From Adiantum capillus-veneris (Eukaryota; Streptophyta; Polypodiopsida; Polypodiales; Pteridaceae), in NCBI GenBank assembly GCA_014529385.2, contig CM043955.1, positions 147,377,640-147,441,639 of the forward strand: a DNA stretch of 64,000 nt, given 5' to 3'. The position numbers were made by a program, and so were the translations under genes. The notes below the pieces were generated by a model. The model searched no databases, was not told where the DNA came from, and saw only the letters and a list, made by a program, of their open reading frames with translations. Shown in pieces: positions 10,656 through 22,268 of this stretch. Numbering within the stretch: the first letter of the stretch is position 1; each line of letters starts with the position of its first letter.

Positions 10656-13047
10656 TCTCCCGACTCATAATTTCTCCAAGCTTCAACTATAGACTCTCCT
10701 TGATGTACTCTAACCAATCCAAGTCTCAATTTGTGATTCTGACACTTTTAGTCAAGTCTATCAGTCCTTTTTCCGTTTGGTTGTCTACAACTTCCAGGGA
10801 AGGTTTTCTAAGCCAAAAGTGATCCAAATTGAATGAAACTTGGTCTCTATGCCTATTTTATGCTGGCAAACACTTTTGTGACCTCAGATGTAAGTTTTGA
10901 CCTCTAATTTGGCACTTGAGACATCATACGCGTATGATGTCTTTTGTGGCAAAATGAAGTGACTTTTGTTCCAGACACTCTTTATCACTCAAGTAAATCT
11001 CAGCAACTTCCAAAATTCAATTCGAACACTTCTTGTGTAAGTTATGGCCAATACAACATAAATCTTGCTCAATTTCTATCTTTTGGCCTTTGCAAGCTCA
11101 AATGTGCGCCAAATGCAATGAACTTTTGGCTAGGGACTTCTTTTATGCTCTAGGACACTAGGGTATACTTAGATGTATGATTTGACCCAAATGTGGCCCC
11201 TAAGACATCATACACGTATGATGTCTTTTTGCTCAGATTTCACTTATGCTTCTACCCAAGGTACTCCTTGATGCAAACAACAAGAATATGTGATCACGAT
11301 AAATTTTGGATGCCAAAATTGCTCAAAATCACCACTTTTTCACCTTTACCTTCTTGTATCTGCAAAAATCTCTTTAAATGCAAAATTAGGTGACCAAATG
11401 AATTAAAATTTCACAAGCAAGCTTAACACATCATTCCCCAACCTCCTGTGTGGTCAAAAGTGCAATTGGATTGTCAGATCTGGCCTTGAGACATCATACA
11501 CGTATGATGTCTATGTGCTTAGAATTGGCCCAAATTTGGTTTGTAAGCTTGTCTTATGGTGCTTAACACCCTGGTATGCTCAGATTTCAATTTTGGTCCC
11601 TAAAAGTGCCCTTTAGACATCATATGCGTATGATGTCTAATTAGTCAGTTTGAAGTGAATTTAACTCCATAGGTTCCTCACTACATTGGCAACTCAGGAG
11701 CAAGTTTCAAAATTGAATTTGACCACTTTTTATGCAAATTATGATCGATTCAAGCCTTTACTTTGCCTAGATGTGTCTTATGGTCTTTGGAAGCCCAAAA
11801 ATGCTTCAAATTTGACGATATTTGGCTTATATGCTTCCTAAATACTGTAGATTACAAGGATGCACTCAATTGTAACTTTTGACCTCAGATATGGCCCCTA
11901 AGACATCATACGCGTATGATGTCCAAGTGATCAGAATTCAGTTTTGTTACTACTAGAGGTGCCCCTTAGTGTGTAGAACAAGAATATTTTCTCACCGCAA
12001 ATTTTGGAACTCAAAAATGCACAAAATCATCCCTTTTTTATAAGCAAATGCACAAAATCATCCCTTTTTTATAAGGAAATCCCCAAAAGAGTAAAGTCCC
12101 CCCAATTTTCAATCTATAAGCCCAAATGATATGAAATTTGGTGTATGTGCTCAAAATAACATGCAGAATCACCCTTCAGACATCATATGTGTATGATGTC
12201 TGTTGATGAAATTTTGGACAGAATTCATTCACAAGCATCCCCAAGTCTCTAGTACTGGTTTCCAAGCACCTCTACCAAATTTCATGCAAAAACATGCTCA
12301 GAATCACAAGTTTTTCTATTTCTCGTTTCCTACACTCCGTCTTTTGTCTTTTGGGTGTCAAGAGTTGGTCAAAACTCTAGTCTCAATGTGTGCTTCGGGT
12401 AAAAACCCCCCTTTTAAACACTCTGGTGCAGTCAGATTTTTCAAATTTGGTCTCCAAATGCCTCTTGAGACATCATACACGTATGATGTCCAAGTTTATA
12501 GAATTTGAGTTTTCTTCACAGAACCCTTACACATGCTCTCTTATATGCTCATCATCAATCAATCATGCAAAAATGTCAACAGAAAGCTGTATATTGCAAT
12601 TTTTTCTTCAAAAGCAGACTTTTCAGAGATCATGAATGCAAACAAGCACTTTAGCAAATGATTCAGTGATGAATAGCTCTAGATCAAAATCAGAATGTCC
12701 TACCTAAAGCTACTCCTACACATCATTTGGGGTTTTGCATCTATGAATAGAAAAATGCTTCAATGCCACACACGGACTAGCAAACGCTTTTATCACCTCA
12801 CAAATCACTCAACCACCAACAACTACTCTAATCTACAACTAATACTACAAATCATAACTAAATCTACCTCGTCGCAGACTCTCGGCAAGACACACGCTTC
12901 CTGGCTATCCACTTGATCTCGGAATAACCTCTTTCGGATCCACTTAAGAAAAATGCTTTCTTTAGCCGAAACTAAAGCAAGCAACCGTCATATGAATGTT
13001 AGTATGAATACCTATCTAAGTCCTTGTATCCTTGGCAATGACACCAA
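10656..13047. repeat. Degenerate tandem repeat with a conserved 24-bp palindrome in each unit
   Basis: Seven palindromes of the form agacatcata-NNNN-tatgatgtct (last base c in two copies) lie at 10919, 11203, 11489, 11615, 11901, 12178 and 12468. Spacings are 284, 286, 126, 286, 277 and 290. The flanks of the copies at 10919 and 11615 are recognisably related, as are those at 11203 and 11901 and those at 11489 and 12178, giving a higher-order period of three subunits (about 700 bp). Flanks have diverged far more than the palindromes. The central four bases vary as cgcg, cacg, tgcg or tgtg, the pattern left by cytosine deamination at CpG. No coding capacity is seen. After 12500 the palindrome stops and the sequence to 13047 is unassigned. 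Confidence 0.85.
13034..13046 (-). promoter_or_regulatory. Candidate minus-strand primer binding site
   Basis: On the minus strand the sequence reads tggtgtcattgcc, beginning with the TGG expected opposite a tRNA CCA end. It lies one base from the inner end (…gcaaca) of the LTR-like block at 13048-13989. I cannot name the tRNA. Confidence 0.5.
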
Positions 13048-13989
13048 TGTTGCAGGAGCAAATCACACCTATAAAGTGCATGCAAAACAACCTAGACCAA
13101 CATAATGTCAATCGAGGACACAAATGACACGATAGACACATGGAGGCAATCTCTTTAGCTTGTCAGGCTAAGACCATCCCATGCATACAACACTTTGGAA
13201 GGCTAACCAAACCATAGTCTAGAATGTCACTGCTCTCAACTACACCACCAACACACATGCACACAAACGGAAGGAAACTCACTAAATCATACCAGAATCG
13301 TATGAAACTTAAGGAACACCATCCCCTCGCTATGATACACCTGTCCTAAAGCCTCTACACTCAAAATCCTAACTTCAAATCCATATGCAAAAAACGCGTA
13401 TGAAGAAAGAGCCGGATTTCGAAAGTGTCCGAAACTGAAATCTAAGAGTATCTATGCGTAGCTTATGTTGTCACGATTCTAATGACTACTTGCAAGCAGA
13501 AAATAGACATCTTTTGATATACTTACAGTCGCAAATAACTCATAGATGCACGAGCATGTTCGCTCTGTTCCGCGAGGAATGCTTGGCGTTGTCGTGTAGC
13601 TCTTGTTGAGCCTATCACAATGGTGCAATCGGATCCCCAATGTGATAAAAGAGTGGGGAGTTGCGTCAGGATGAAGCTCATGCTCTCTCTCTTCCTCTCT
13701 CACACACAATCGACATCAGCTTAAAACTTGATTATGATAAAATTTCTTTTACAAAATGACCTAGGTACCTTATATACTAAGGCTACCATAGGTTAAACCT
13801 AAAATAGAGTTCAATAGGATAAAATGGCTTTGTATGTACAATCTGGAAGTGCCATTGCACCCTGGCTTTTGCAACTAGACTAATTTCTCATTACAAATAA
13901 TGTCTTTAACCATAATCCATAGCATTTCATAACTCTCAAAAAATAAGGCTTTGCTGAGTTATGTTGTGATGTTGACCCACGAGTCAACA
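13048..13989 (-). repeat. Probable LTR, minus strand
   Basis: On the minus strand it starts tgttgactcgtggg and ends ...cctgcaaca, so its ends form a TGTTG/CAACA inverted repeat. A TATA-like sequence (gtatataagg on the minus strand, near 13770) lies inside, followed by CT/GA-rich leader-like sequence. A primer-like site is next to its inner end. No second LTR was found, since the sequence to the left is cut by the gypsy complex at 10655. It could be a solo LTR or the 5' LTR of an element whose leader is the palindrome satellite. Confidence 0.5.
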
Positions 13990-15109
13990 TGGATTGAATG
14001 ACATTTGTGTTAGCTAATCAAGCAAATCAAAGAGAGAATGTGTAATGGTCACCGCTACAAGCATGTAAATTTGGGTATGAGGAACAAGAAGAGTACTGGT
14101 CATGGTTATTATGAAAAATGTTTTGATTGGTAGTACCCTATCTTAAGCTTAAAGATATTTGTTTGCTAAAAGAATGCTTTCCAATGCTATCTTTAATGCT
14201 TGATTGAAGGAATCACTGTGACATAAAGTTAAAAGAAACCATTATTTTAAATGTTAAAACAATGTGATAGTAATTAGAAAACAAAAGAATCATGTGTGAG
14301 TACGGGGTGGTAAGTGAGGATTGACTAAGGTTGTCAATCATGGACGGGTGGACCTGATTAGTCAGGTAACTATCCATCCCTGCGCACTAAAACGTTTAGA
14401 AAACTTCTTCACTTGGAAGAGGAGTCCTCACATCTGTTAGGGGAAGAAAAGCGTTGGTTGAGGATACCTTAGCCCAACTTGTGGATTCTCATAAATCTCA
14501 ACTCCAATTCCATAAACACTGTAGTGACAAAAAATTATCATATACCAATTTCAAATCCAAATGTCTCCCAACATATACCCGTTTCAAATCTAAATCCAAA
14601 TCCAAATACCTGGGTAACAAAATCATACTAAGGACAGTGGTGGTCAGCCACTACAGCATGATTTCATGATTGGTGTTGCCTAAATTGACAAATCTACACC
14701 AATAAGACGTGTTGCCTAAATCAACAAATCTGCACTAACACTGCCTAAATCGGTGAATCTGCATTTGGTATTGTTTAAAAATCATGAATTTTTAGTTTGT
14801 TGTTGTGCTACTTAAATCGACAAATCTACACTCGTGCTGCCTAAATCGACGGATCTGCAGCTTTCAATTATATTCTCGTCTTAGGGAAGAGATTATTTTA
14901 GCCTACTAATTCGGAAACAAACATGCACGAACTACCTAATATATGCATTAAGATTTCTCAATAACAAGATCTCTCTCCTAATATTTTTACGAAAGAAATA
15001 AACAAAAGAAAAATAGCAAGAATTGTGATAAGTACAACTTAGCTCCATATTTTGTTGCACATAAACCTTGGTTGTTATGATCCACAACTCACCAAGAACA
15101 ACGCCCTAC
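13990..15109. other. Unassigned stretch with a short degenerate repeat
   Basis: No gene seen. At about 14675-14862 five variants of tgcctaaatcgacaaatctgca occur at irregular spacing (near 14675, 14712, 14742, 14811 and 14838). The rest shows no recognisable coding or structural signal. Confidence 0.5.
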
Positions 15110-15121
15110 GCTCTGATACCA
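15110..15121 (-). promoter_or_regulatory. tRNA-Met-type primer binding site, minus strand
   Basis: gctctgatacca on the plus strand is the reverse complement of tggtatcagagc. It implies an LTR to its right (15122 onward) and an internal region to its left, both on the minus strand. Confidence 0.65.
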
Positions 15122-16150
15122 CAGCTACAAAGGGGAGCGTAGCGGCCCTACAAAACATACAAATAGCACATAATCGATGATAAATTTAGTAAATTCACAT
15201 ACCTGCACAATCGTGTACGCAGGGAATCCATAGAAAATCTGGCACGAGATAGACATAGAGCGAGATAGAGAACGAAAGAGCACATGCAAGTGCACCTCCT
15301 AGAGCGGAGTGCTACGCCGGCACAACGAGAGAGAAGAGTGGAGAGGAGAGGAGAGAAGAACAACGCAGACACTGTGTGCAATTTCCCCACGTGCAAAAGT
15401 GACCATTTTCCTATTGCACGTATTTACTTATAGATTTCTTGAATGCTCATAGTGAGGACAAATTGGCCAGCCGGTCATAAGTGGCCAAAGCTCATAAAGA
15501 GCACTTGAATACTAAAATATACATAAATGTAGATCCGTTCACATAGACCTTTGCTCGGTTAAGCCTTTTCCACCTGTCATCTGCACTAGATAATAAAATA
15601 TCAATTCCATTACACTTGTTGCACAATCCTGCAGGTAGTCAGTGCTTCCTTGCCACACGATCTTCATCAACCACAAAAACTGATGTGCAACGAGCAAGCA
15701 AAAGCTGAGAGCGCAGACAAAAATAACTGATAAATGATAAAGATAGGCGAGCTCAACGAAAATAAAACATTTGAAAAGGCGATGCCACGTGGACGAACGT
15801 CTTGTGAGATTTTTGAATCTCGCTATATGCTAATGAAGTAATAAATGAAAGGTCTACATTCTATAAAATTTTTGACTTAAGAAACCACTTGATACTAATT
15901 TTAATGAGGTTAACCAGTCACAAAAATAGTCCCCTAGAAGTAGGATACAAAAGTTACTCTCTAGGTAGAGATACATAGTGAGGCTTCCATACAATGAGAG
16001 GATTAGATTACCCCATAAACTCTTGCATTAGTCGTTGAAGAACATTATAGTGTGAGTGTTTATACGTGTGCTCGCGGATGATCTTGAAAAACTGTATAGG
16101 ATTGGCCATCACAAAGTGTTCATAAATGAATTGCAAAGCGGCCTATTGTT
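15122..16150 (-). other. Possible LTR remnant next to a primer site; rest unassigned
   Basis: The position next to a minus-strand primer site suggests LTR sequence in the first few hundred bases (GA-rich leader-like block at 15240-15360). I could not find the second copy or a clear TG...CA border. From about 15640 to 16150 I recognise nothing. Confidence 0.3.
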
Positions 16151-16166
16151 AAGAGCGGGCGAGATC
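16151..16166 (+). repeat. Left target-site duplication of the LINE
   Basis: aagagcgggcgagatc, matching 33085-33100 at 15 of 16 positions. Confidence 0.7.
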
Positions 16167-17640
16167 GATCATATAAAAAATTACATAGGGCTACTCTATA
16201 GCTGAAGTCAAGACTACACATTTCTTTTATTGATTCAGGGACTGCCACCCAAACTGCTACCCCTAGAAACAAACTAACGACTTCCTGCAAATGGGCCATA
16301 AGCCTCAGTCCATTATTAAACTCTCTCTTCAGCTTCTCCCTATCCGATTTGCATTCATCAATCATTCTCTTCAGATGCGAATAAGACTCATCCAACAGAA
16401 CTTTCTGTTGTTTATTTATATTGGCGCTATTGTAGTAGCTCATGCAGTCCATTGGCACTTTATAGTTTGCTTGATATATCCGGCATTGTTCCAATTTGAG
16501 TTGATTAACCTGCACATAAAAATGTGAAAAAATCAGTCTCAGACTTTTAGTCTGGTAAGCCTCATCAAATAGACAGTTGTTCCGTTCTTTCCAAATGATC
16601 CAGAAAAAATCCCCTCGGATCCTATTCCATACTACTGAGAAGAGAGCAACTGAGTCTCCAATTAGAATTTGTTTCCAACTAGGAGTGAACCCTAAACCAC
16701 TTATAAGAGGGGCTAAAATAGTTGTGTTAGCAAGACAGTTAATGAACAGGTGAGGTATATCTTCCTCGATTTGGTACATCGCTTACAAGTCCCTGCCCCC
16801 ATGCCTGCACCCCACATTTTTTGACTTGTCCAAACAGCTTTTTGCATGATCAACCATAGTAGAACAAAGTGTTTGGCAGGGGTATCTGAGTGCCAAAGTG
16901 TTTAGAACTTAAAGTTCCATTGTCTTTTATCCATAGAGACATGCCATTTTCTATTGAGAGTAACGTGTAAAGGTTCTTACAGAGCTGGGGGTAGGTTTGG
17001 GGGATTAGGAAGAGCACCACCTCTTGACCAGTATAGTGCCTTGGGTGAAGGGTCCGACTAATTGGAGAGTGTCCACTCCATCTCTTCAGGGAACATGACT
17101 GTATGTGTATTGATAAGGGTCACCTCCCAGGGTTGAAGATGGAATCTGCACAGTAATTCCATGTTGGACATCCACCTATGTTCTGTTCTGTGCCACAGAT
17201 CCCTCCAAGTGATGATCCTTTTGGCTGTCCTAAGTTGCCTCTAATTGAGAGGAGGAACTGGGGGGAAAGACCACCACATAGACTCTGCTGCTTTGAGATG
17301 AAAGCTATGTTTTAACTCCCAATTTATTCGCAATAGCTTTTTGTATCTATTCCAGGAATTCCAAAGTGACTTGAGTAGGTTTGAGCCGTTTGCTACCACA
17401 TCAAAGGGCCCAAAAAAAATAGTGATCCCAAGGTAGGTTTCTGAACCCCTTCACTCCTCGGATTTGAAACCTGTTTAGGTTCTGAAATAGAAGTGAGGCC
17501 CATTCTTCCTTGGGTTGTTCTAGGGATCTGAGAATGAGCTTTACTGCCAACTTGTCGGCCCAGTGATTTATGTTGGTGAGACCCAGGCCCCCTTGCTCTT
17601 TAGGAAGACAACAAATTTCCCATTTAACTTTAGCCAATCC
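16166..17640 (-). pseudogene. LINE ORF2, C-terminal part (post-RT region and zinc-finger region)
   Basis: Minus-strand remnants include VKWEICCLPKEQGGLGL near 17600, a hallmark after plant L1 reverse transcriptases, and IEEDIPHLFINC near 16770, typical of the zf-RVT segment, followed by FFWIIWKERNNCLFDE. It is broken into several frames. The segment ends at the inversion edge, not at a normal stop and poly(A), because the 3' UTR is found in the other orientation at 32934-33086. Confidence 0.8.
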
Positions 17641-17992
17641 TTTCTTAAGAGGGTCTCCTGACTAAAGAAGGTTCCTGCAGATCCTAGTTATGTCTTTTAG
17701 ATGGGAATATGGGGCCATTCTAGCCATGTCTTAGAGGTAGGTGCATTCAGCACTTGGCCATCATAAGACTTGTAATTTTACACAATGTTTGTGGGGTCTC
17801 CAGCATGAGGAAGAAGAGTACATAGCATGAAATGTAGTGCTTGATGACAACAGTGCTTCCTGCCAAATTAGCTTGAAACCCAAGCCATCTATTTTGTTTA
17901 GAGTAGAATTTGTCCATAACCCATTGCCACCTTTGTGCCATAGTGACTCTAAAGCCAAAAGGTATTCCTAATAATCTAAAAATAGTGCCATC

Positions 17993-19319
17993 CTAGATAA
18001 TGGAGCACCCCTGCTCACCCACCCAACTTGGCAGAGGGGAACAGGATGCTCTGACGCCTGTTTTGGAATGATTGATCCTAGAGTTGAATACTGTACAAAA
18101 CACATTGAGGCACTCCCAAAAGGCTTTCAGGGAATTGTCATCAATCTGTAGAAGCCCATTTGTGTCATCAACAAATTGGGAGAGACACTGCTGCCTCCCA
18201 TCTGGCAAAGTGATACCTAGGAGGCTGCCTTCTTGAATCTTATCTTTCACCAGCCAGTTCAAAGAATTAGCTGAAGTGGCAAAGAGAAGAGGTGCTAGAG
18301 GGCATCCCTGTCTAACCGATCTGTCGAGTGAGAATGAATCTGACAAAGCGTTGTTTAATGCTACCCTGGCTTGGGCATTTCCCAGAAGAGTTTGAACATA
18401 CCTTACTATCCTAGGGCCAAACCCCACCATGACCAAACATTCTAGAATGAATGACCATTCTAGTCTGTCACACATGCTTTGTTAAAGTCAACCTTGACAA
18501 AGACGAAGTCTCGATTAGAATCCTCCACATGCTCTATCCCTTCCCACATGGCTATGATTGCTTCCATTAACCTCCGACCTTTAATGAAACCCTTTTGTTC
18601 AGAGCACAACCATTCAAAATGAATTGGGGCAATCCTGAGAGCTATGGCCTTAGCAAAGATTTTGTAGGCTGAGTTTAACATTGTTAAGGGTCTCCAATTG
18701 GAGAAAATCTCTTTAGGGCCCTTTTTGTGCAGCAATTTAATAATACTTGTGTTCAGTTGTGTTGGGAGGGCCCCAAGTTTAACTCATTCTTCCCATACTC
18801 TGAGTAGAATTGGTGTAAGTACATCTTTGAATGTTTGATTGCTTCCATTAACCTCCGACCTTTAATGAAACCCTTTTGTTCAGAGCACAACCATTCAAAA
18901 TGAATTGGGGCAATCCTGAGAGCTATGGCCTTAGCAAAGATTTTGTAGGCTGAGTTTAACATTGTTAAGGGTCTCCAATTGGAGAAAATCTCTTTAGGGC
19001 CCTTTTTGTGCAGCAATTTAATAATACTTGTGTTCAGTTGTGTTGGGAGGGCCCCAAGTTTAACTCATTCTTCCCATACTCCGAGTAGAATTGGTGTAAG
19101 TACATCTTTGAATGTTTGATAAAATTCGGCTGGGAGGCCATCAATACCCGAGGTCTTCTTTGGCTTAAGAGCATCGATGGCCCTTTTTATTTCCTCTCTC
19201 GAGAGCTTCGAATTGATTTGTGCACGCAAGTGAGGTGGGACCACTCTCTTATTGCACTTCCTTATGATTGCCCTTGCGAGAGTAACAGCCTCATCATGTC
19301 TTTTGGGGGGACTGAACAA
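17993..19319 (-). pseudogene. LINE ORF2, reverse transcriptase domain
   Basis: Non-LTR reverse transcriptase in pieces on the minus strand. LKPKKTSGIDGLPAEFYQ is at about 19100-19170, NWRPLTMLNSAYKIFAKAIA at about 18650-18700, and SEQKGFIKGRRLMEAI next to it. VRQGCPLAPLLFATS is at about 18270-18320, and the active-site strand reads FVDDT near 18160 where most L1 elements have YADD or FADD. A 281-bp tandem duplication (18556-18836 and 18837-19117) repeats part of the palm and shifts the frame. There is no doubt about the family; it cannot encode an enzyme now. Confidence 0.88.
18556..19117. repeat. 281-bp tandem duplication inside the LINE RT
   Basis: 18556-18836 and 18837-19117 are almost identical (one difference noticed: tctgag against tccgag). 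The junction has the short repeat gat/gatt. It was made after the LINE lost function, since 281 is not a multiple of three. Confidence 0.92.
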
Positions 19320-19477
19320 CTGACGAAGTGCTCCCTGGTTAGCTCTAAATTAGCCTCTTCAGAAGTGGCTTTTCCTTTAGGGCCTAACAGCAAAGGAACC
19401 AATTCTCTCTGATGTTTCTTCCTAAGATTCATGAGCATTACCTTGGACGGTTTGTCAACCTTTCCTGCCCACCATTC

Positions 19478-20524
19478 TCAAAAGAACATTGTTGTATGGT
19501 GAAGTGTAATGTCTTTATCTATCTTAAGCTGATGCCTAAGCATGGATATTTTAGTCTGGGTGTATGCATCCTCTGAGCTGGATGATTCTAGTTCTATTAG
19601 CTCGGTGTAGATGGAGTCTTTCCTTTTTGTTCTCATCTCAGTTACCCTTTTCCTATAGGTAACCAGAGAATGCTGAGTGTTGGCTATAGCCAAATTCCAA
19701 GCTTTGATTGGCGTGATGCCCTTTGAGAATGCTTGAACCCATATTGCTTTGATGTTATCCTGTACTTCCCCTAGCTGAAAGAGTGAGGAGTCAGTGTGAA
19801 ACCAATGACTGCACATTTTGTTACATTTATCATCCAAAGTGATGATCAATGGGTATTGATCTGATGCACAAGAAGTGAGTCTTGGTGCTCCTTTTACCCT
19901 ATTGAACTGCCTGGCCAGTGGCATGCTTACATAGCACCTATCCAGTCATGCCTTTCCGGAAAGCATTCTTTTTGAACAGTTTTGCCAGCTAAATTCTCCG
20001 AGAGTGCCTACATCCCAGAGATCTAATTTCCCCTTAAGTTTCCCCCATTCTTGTTGTTCAATACCTGACAGTATTTTCCCCTTCATTTGGTATCGGTCTT
20101 CCATGGACTCGACCATGTTGAAGTTCCCAAATAGGATGATCTGGCCCTTGAGATGAGCAAGATGACTCCATAGCCAGGTTCGGTCTTTGAACAGACCCTC
20201 CTGCATATATGGACACCATCAAACAGTTGATTGGGGACTCGATGGCTAATGCTACCCAATACTCTCCTACTGATGACAATTGATGATTAATCTTCCAGCT
20301 CAGGGGGAGCCCCATGGCAGTCCCTCCCGATCCTCTGAATGAGTTGAGTGATGCCACTTATGTTCCTTGGATATCGATTCAAGTCTTTGGCAGAGCTCCA
20401 GCCCTGCGGTTTTTATTTCCTGTAAACATATGACGTCTACAAGATAGTTGCTAATCCATGCTTTGATCTTCTTGGCTTTATTAGGGTCTCACAACCCTTT
20501 TATATTCCAAGATAGCACCTTCAT
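19478..20524 (-). pseudogene. LINE ORF2, N-terminal APE-type endonuclease
   Basis: ORF2 starts at 20524 (minus) with MKVLSWNIKGL, the usual first strand of plant L1 endonucleases, then LQEIK nearby. Further down are QIILFGNFNMVES (GDFN-like motif, near 20130) and ASDQYPL (SDH-like motif, near 19860), followed by a linker with DKCNKMCSHWF. These are motifs of the exonuclease-endonuclease-phosphatase fold that nicks target DNA. Several breaks are present. ORF2's ATG overlaps the ORF1 stop as ATGA. Confidence 0.8.
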
Positions 20525-20684
20525 CTATTACTTCTTCGGTCTTTGCGGTTTTTATTATGAGCCCTTGGTGAGGGCTGAGCTACAGAGTTGTGACTCCTCT
20601 TATTATCTTTGTGAACCTCCATAGGTGAAGGGCCTACATCGGGGTTCCCTACCTAGCTAGGGACAACGTTCTCCTTGTTGTTAA
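20521..20684 (-). pseudogene. LINE ORF1, C-terminal tail (left of the gypsy insertion)
   Basis: On the minus strand this continues the frame of 29680-29900 across the inserted gypsy element: NNKENVVPS, then VGNPDVGPSPMEVHKDNKRS and a basic end KNRKDRRSNR followed by TGA. One in-frame TAG is present. The TGA overlaps the ORF2 ATG by the tetranucleotide ATGA. Confidence 0.75.
20678..20682 (+). repeat. Target-site duplication, left of gypsy element 2
   Basis: ttgtt here and at 29676-29680. On this side two bases (aa) lie between the duplication and the LTR terminus tgtaac. Confidence 0.65.
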
Positions 20685-22268
20685 TGTAACATTTAATGGC
20701 CTAGTAACTTGTGTGTAGCGAAAATTAATATGAACATAGTGGGCATTTCATTAGAATAGATTCCTAATGAGAATTACAAGAGTGCTTGGGTGGAGAGAGC
20801 AACAAAAAGCACAACACCTAGTTAGATAGCATGAACAATACTTTCAAAAGAGAGAGAAATTAATCTATTGACAACAGTTGAGGACCGGATTTACATGGAG
20901 CCGGTATCCCTCCAAAAGGCTTTGTATTATGGTTTCTCCCATCAAGAGAGACATTGTACAATACAATTCTTTGTATTCCTTCAAGACTATCTAGTGCAAT
21001 GAAGATGAAAGCTTCATGCACTAAGCAAAACACTTATCAAACACAACATCAATTCTCTCCGGTCTCAAACCCAAGACCTCACACACCTTCGAAGATGGTG
21101 AGAGCTAGCGGGGTATGAGAGTAGATTGAGAGGAAGAAGGAGTATTCTTACGAGAAAGATGTACATCTCCTCACATAATCACTCATATTAGCATAGCTTA
21201 GCTTAGTAATTAGCATGGTATAGGAGATGAGCATGCATTGAAGCTTGGCTCTTGGTTGGATTTGCATCACAAAGCCAAGAGTTGTTGATGTAGGCCTCCC
21301 TTCTCACAAGTTTGAAGTAGGTGGTAAGCTCTCCATTAAAGCTTGAGAAGGAGAGAGAGTCTTCTTTACTTCACACATGAGATTGTGTGAGTGTGTGTGT
21401 GATAATGCTTTCCGTTAATCAACCCCCTCTCTCTCTTGGTCGACCCCTCTTGCTATTTGCTCATGCTACAGTCTCATTGGACCTCCCTAGAGCTAGCCAA
21501 TGATAATTAAGCAATATAAGTGATAGCCTTCTGACATGTGTCCCCCTTTCCCCTTTTATGAGAGCTTTATGTAATTAATAAATGCAACTAAACTCTCATT
21601 GGACCCCTTTGCCTCCTGGCCAATAGGAATCAGGCAAGCCATTGGGCTGTTGAATGCTCATTGGTCCCCTTGGGAGACTGTCCAATAGTCTTCTAGAGAG
21701 ATTAATTCTCATTGGTTCTTTTATTAAGTGTTTTTAAATTAATTAAACTAGATTTACTCTAGCCTAATTCTCATTGGTCCACCTCCAAGGCCATCCAATA
21801 GGAATTGGGTACACCTTGTGGGCATCTGGGCTAGGGAGCTGACATGTGTCCCTCATTCCCTTTGCGTAAAGGGAGCTTGTGTGTGTGTGAGTTTCTCTCT
21901 CATCCCCTACTCCCAAGGCTCGCCCGCTCCTATGTAGGGATTGATAAAGACTTTTGGGACACACACAAAGCATCCAATTCCCCCCATGCTTGACCTTTGG
22001 ACACAACCTTTGAATTTTGGAACCTTAGCATTTTGGAAGTCTTAATGGGTTGAACCTTAGGGTCTTTTAAGCCCATTGTTGCACATGGCTCTTTTGCAGA
22101 TGGCCCCCCCTTTGGATCCCTATTTTCCTTCCTTTGGATCCCTACTGTGGCCGGTCTGCTAGCTTAACCAATATTCTAGCTTTTTCTCCCCTGGCATTTC
22201 CCCATATTAAATGATCAGTTTAACATGAGAAAATCATTTAGGAGAATTAGATATTGATTATTATGACA
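20685..22268 (-). repeat. 3' LTR of gypsy element 2
   Basis: 1584 bases, ends tgtaac...gaca in plus orientation, collinear with 28092-29675. It contains many CAAT-like attggacc/attggtcc repeats (21470-21790) and a (GT)n stretch. Confidence 0.95.

Noticed and set aside
10919-12491. CRISPR-like array (regular short palindromic repeats)
   Set aside because: The host is a plant, the spacing is about 285 bp and not 30-40 bp, and the sequences between repeats are related to each other, so this is a degenerate tandem satellite.
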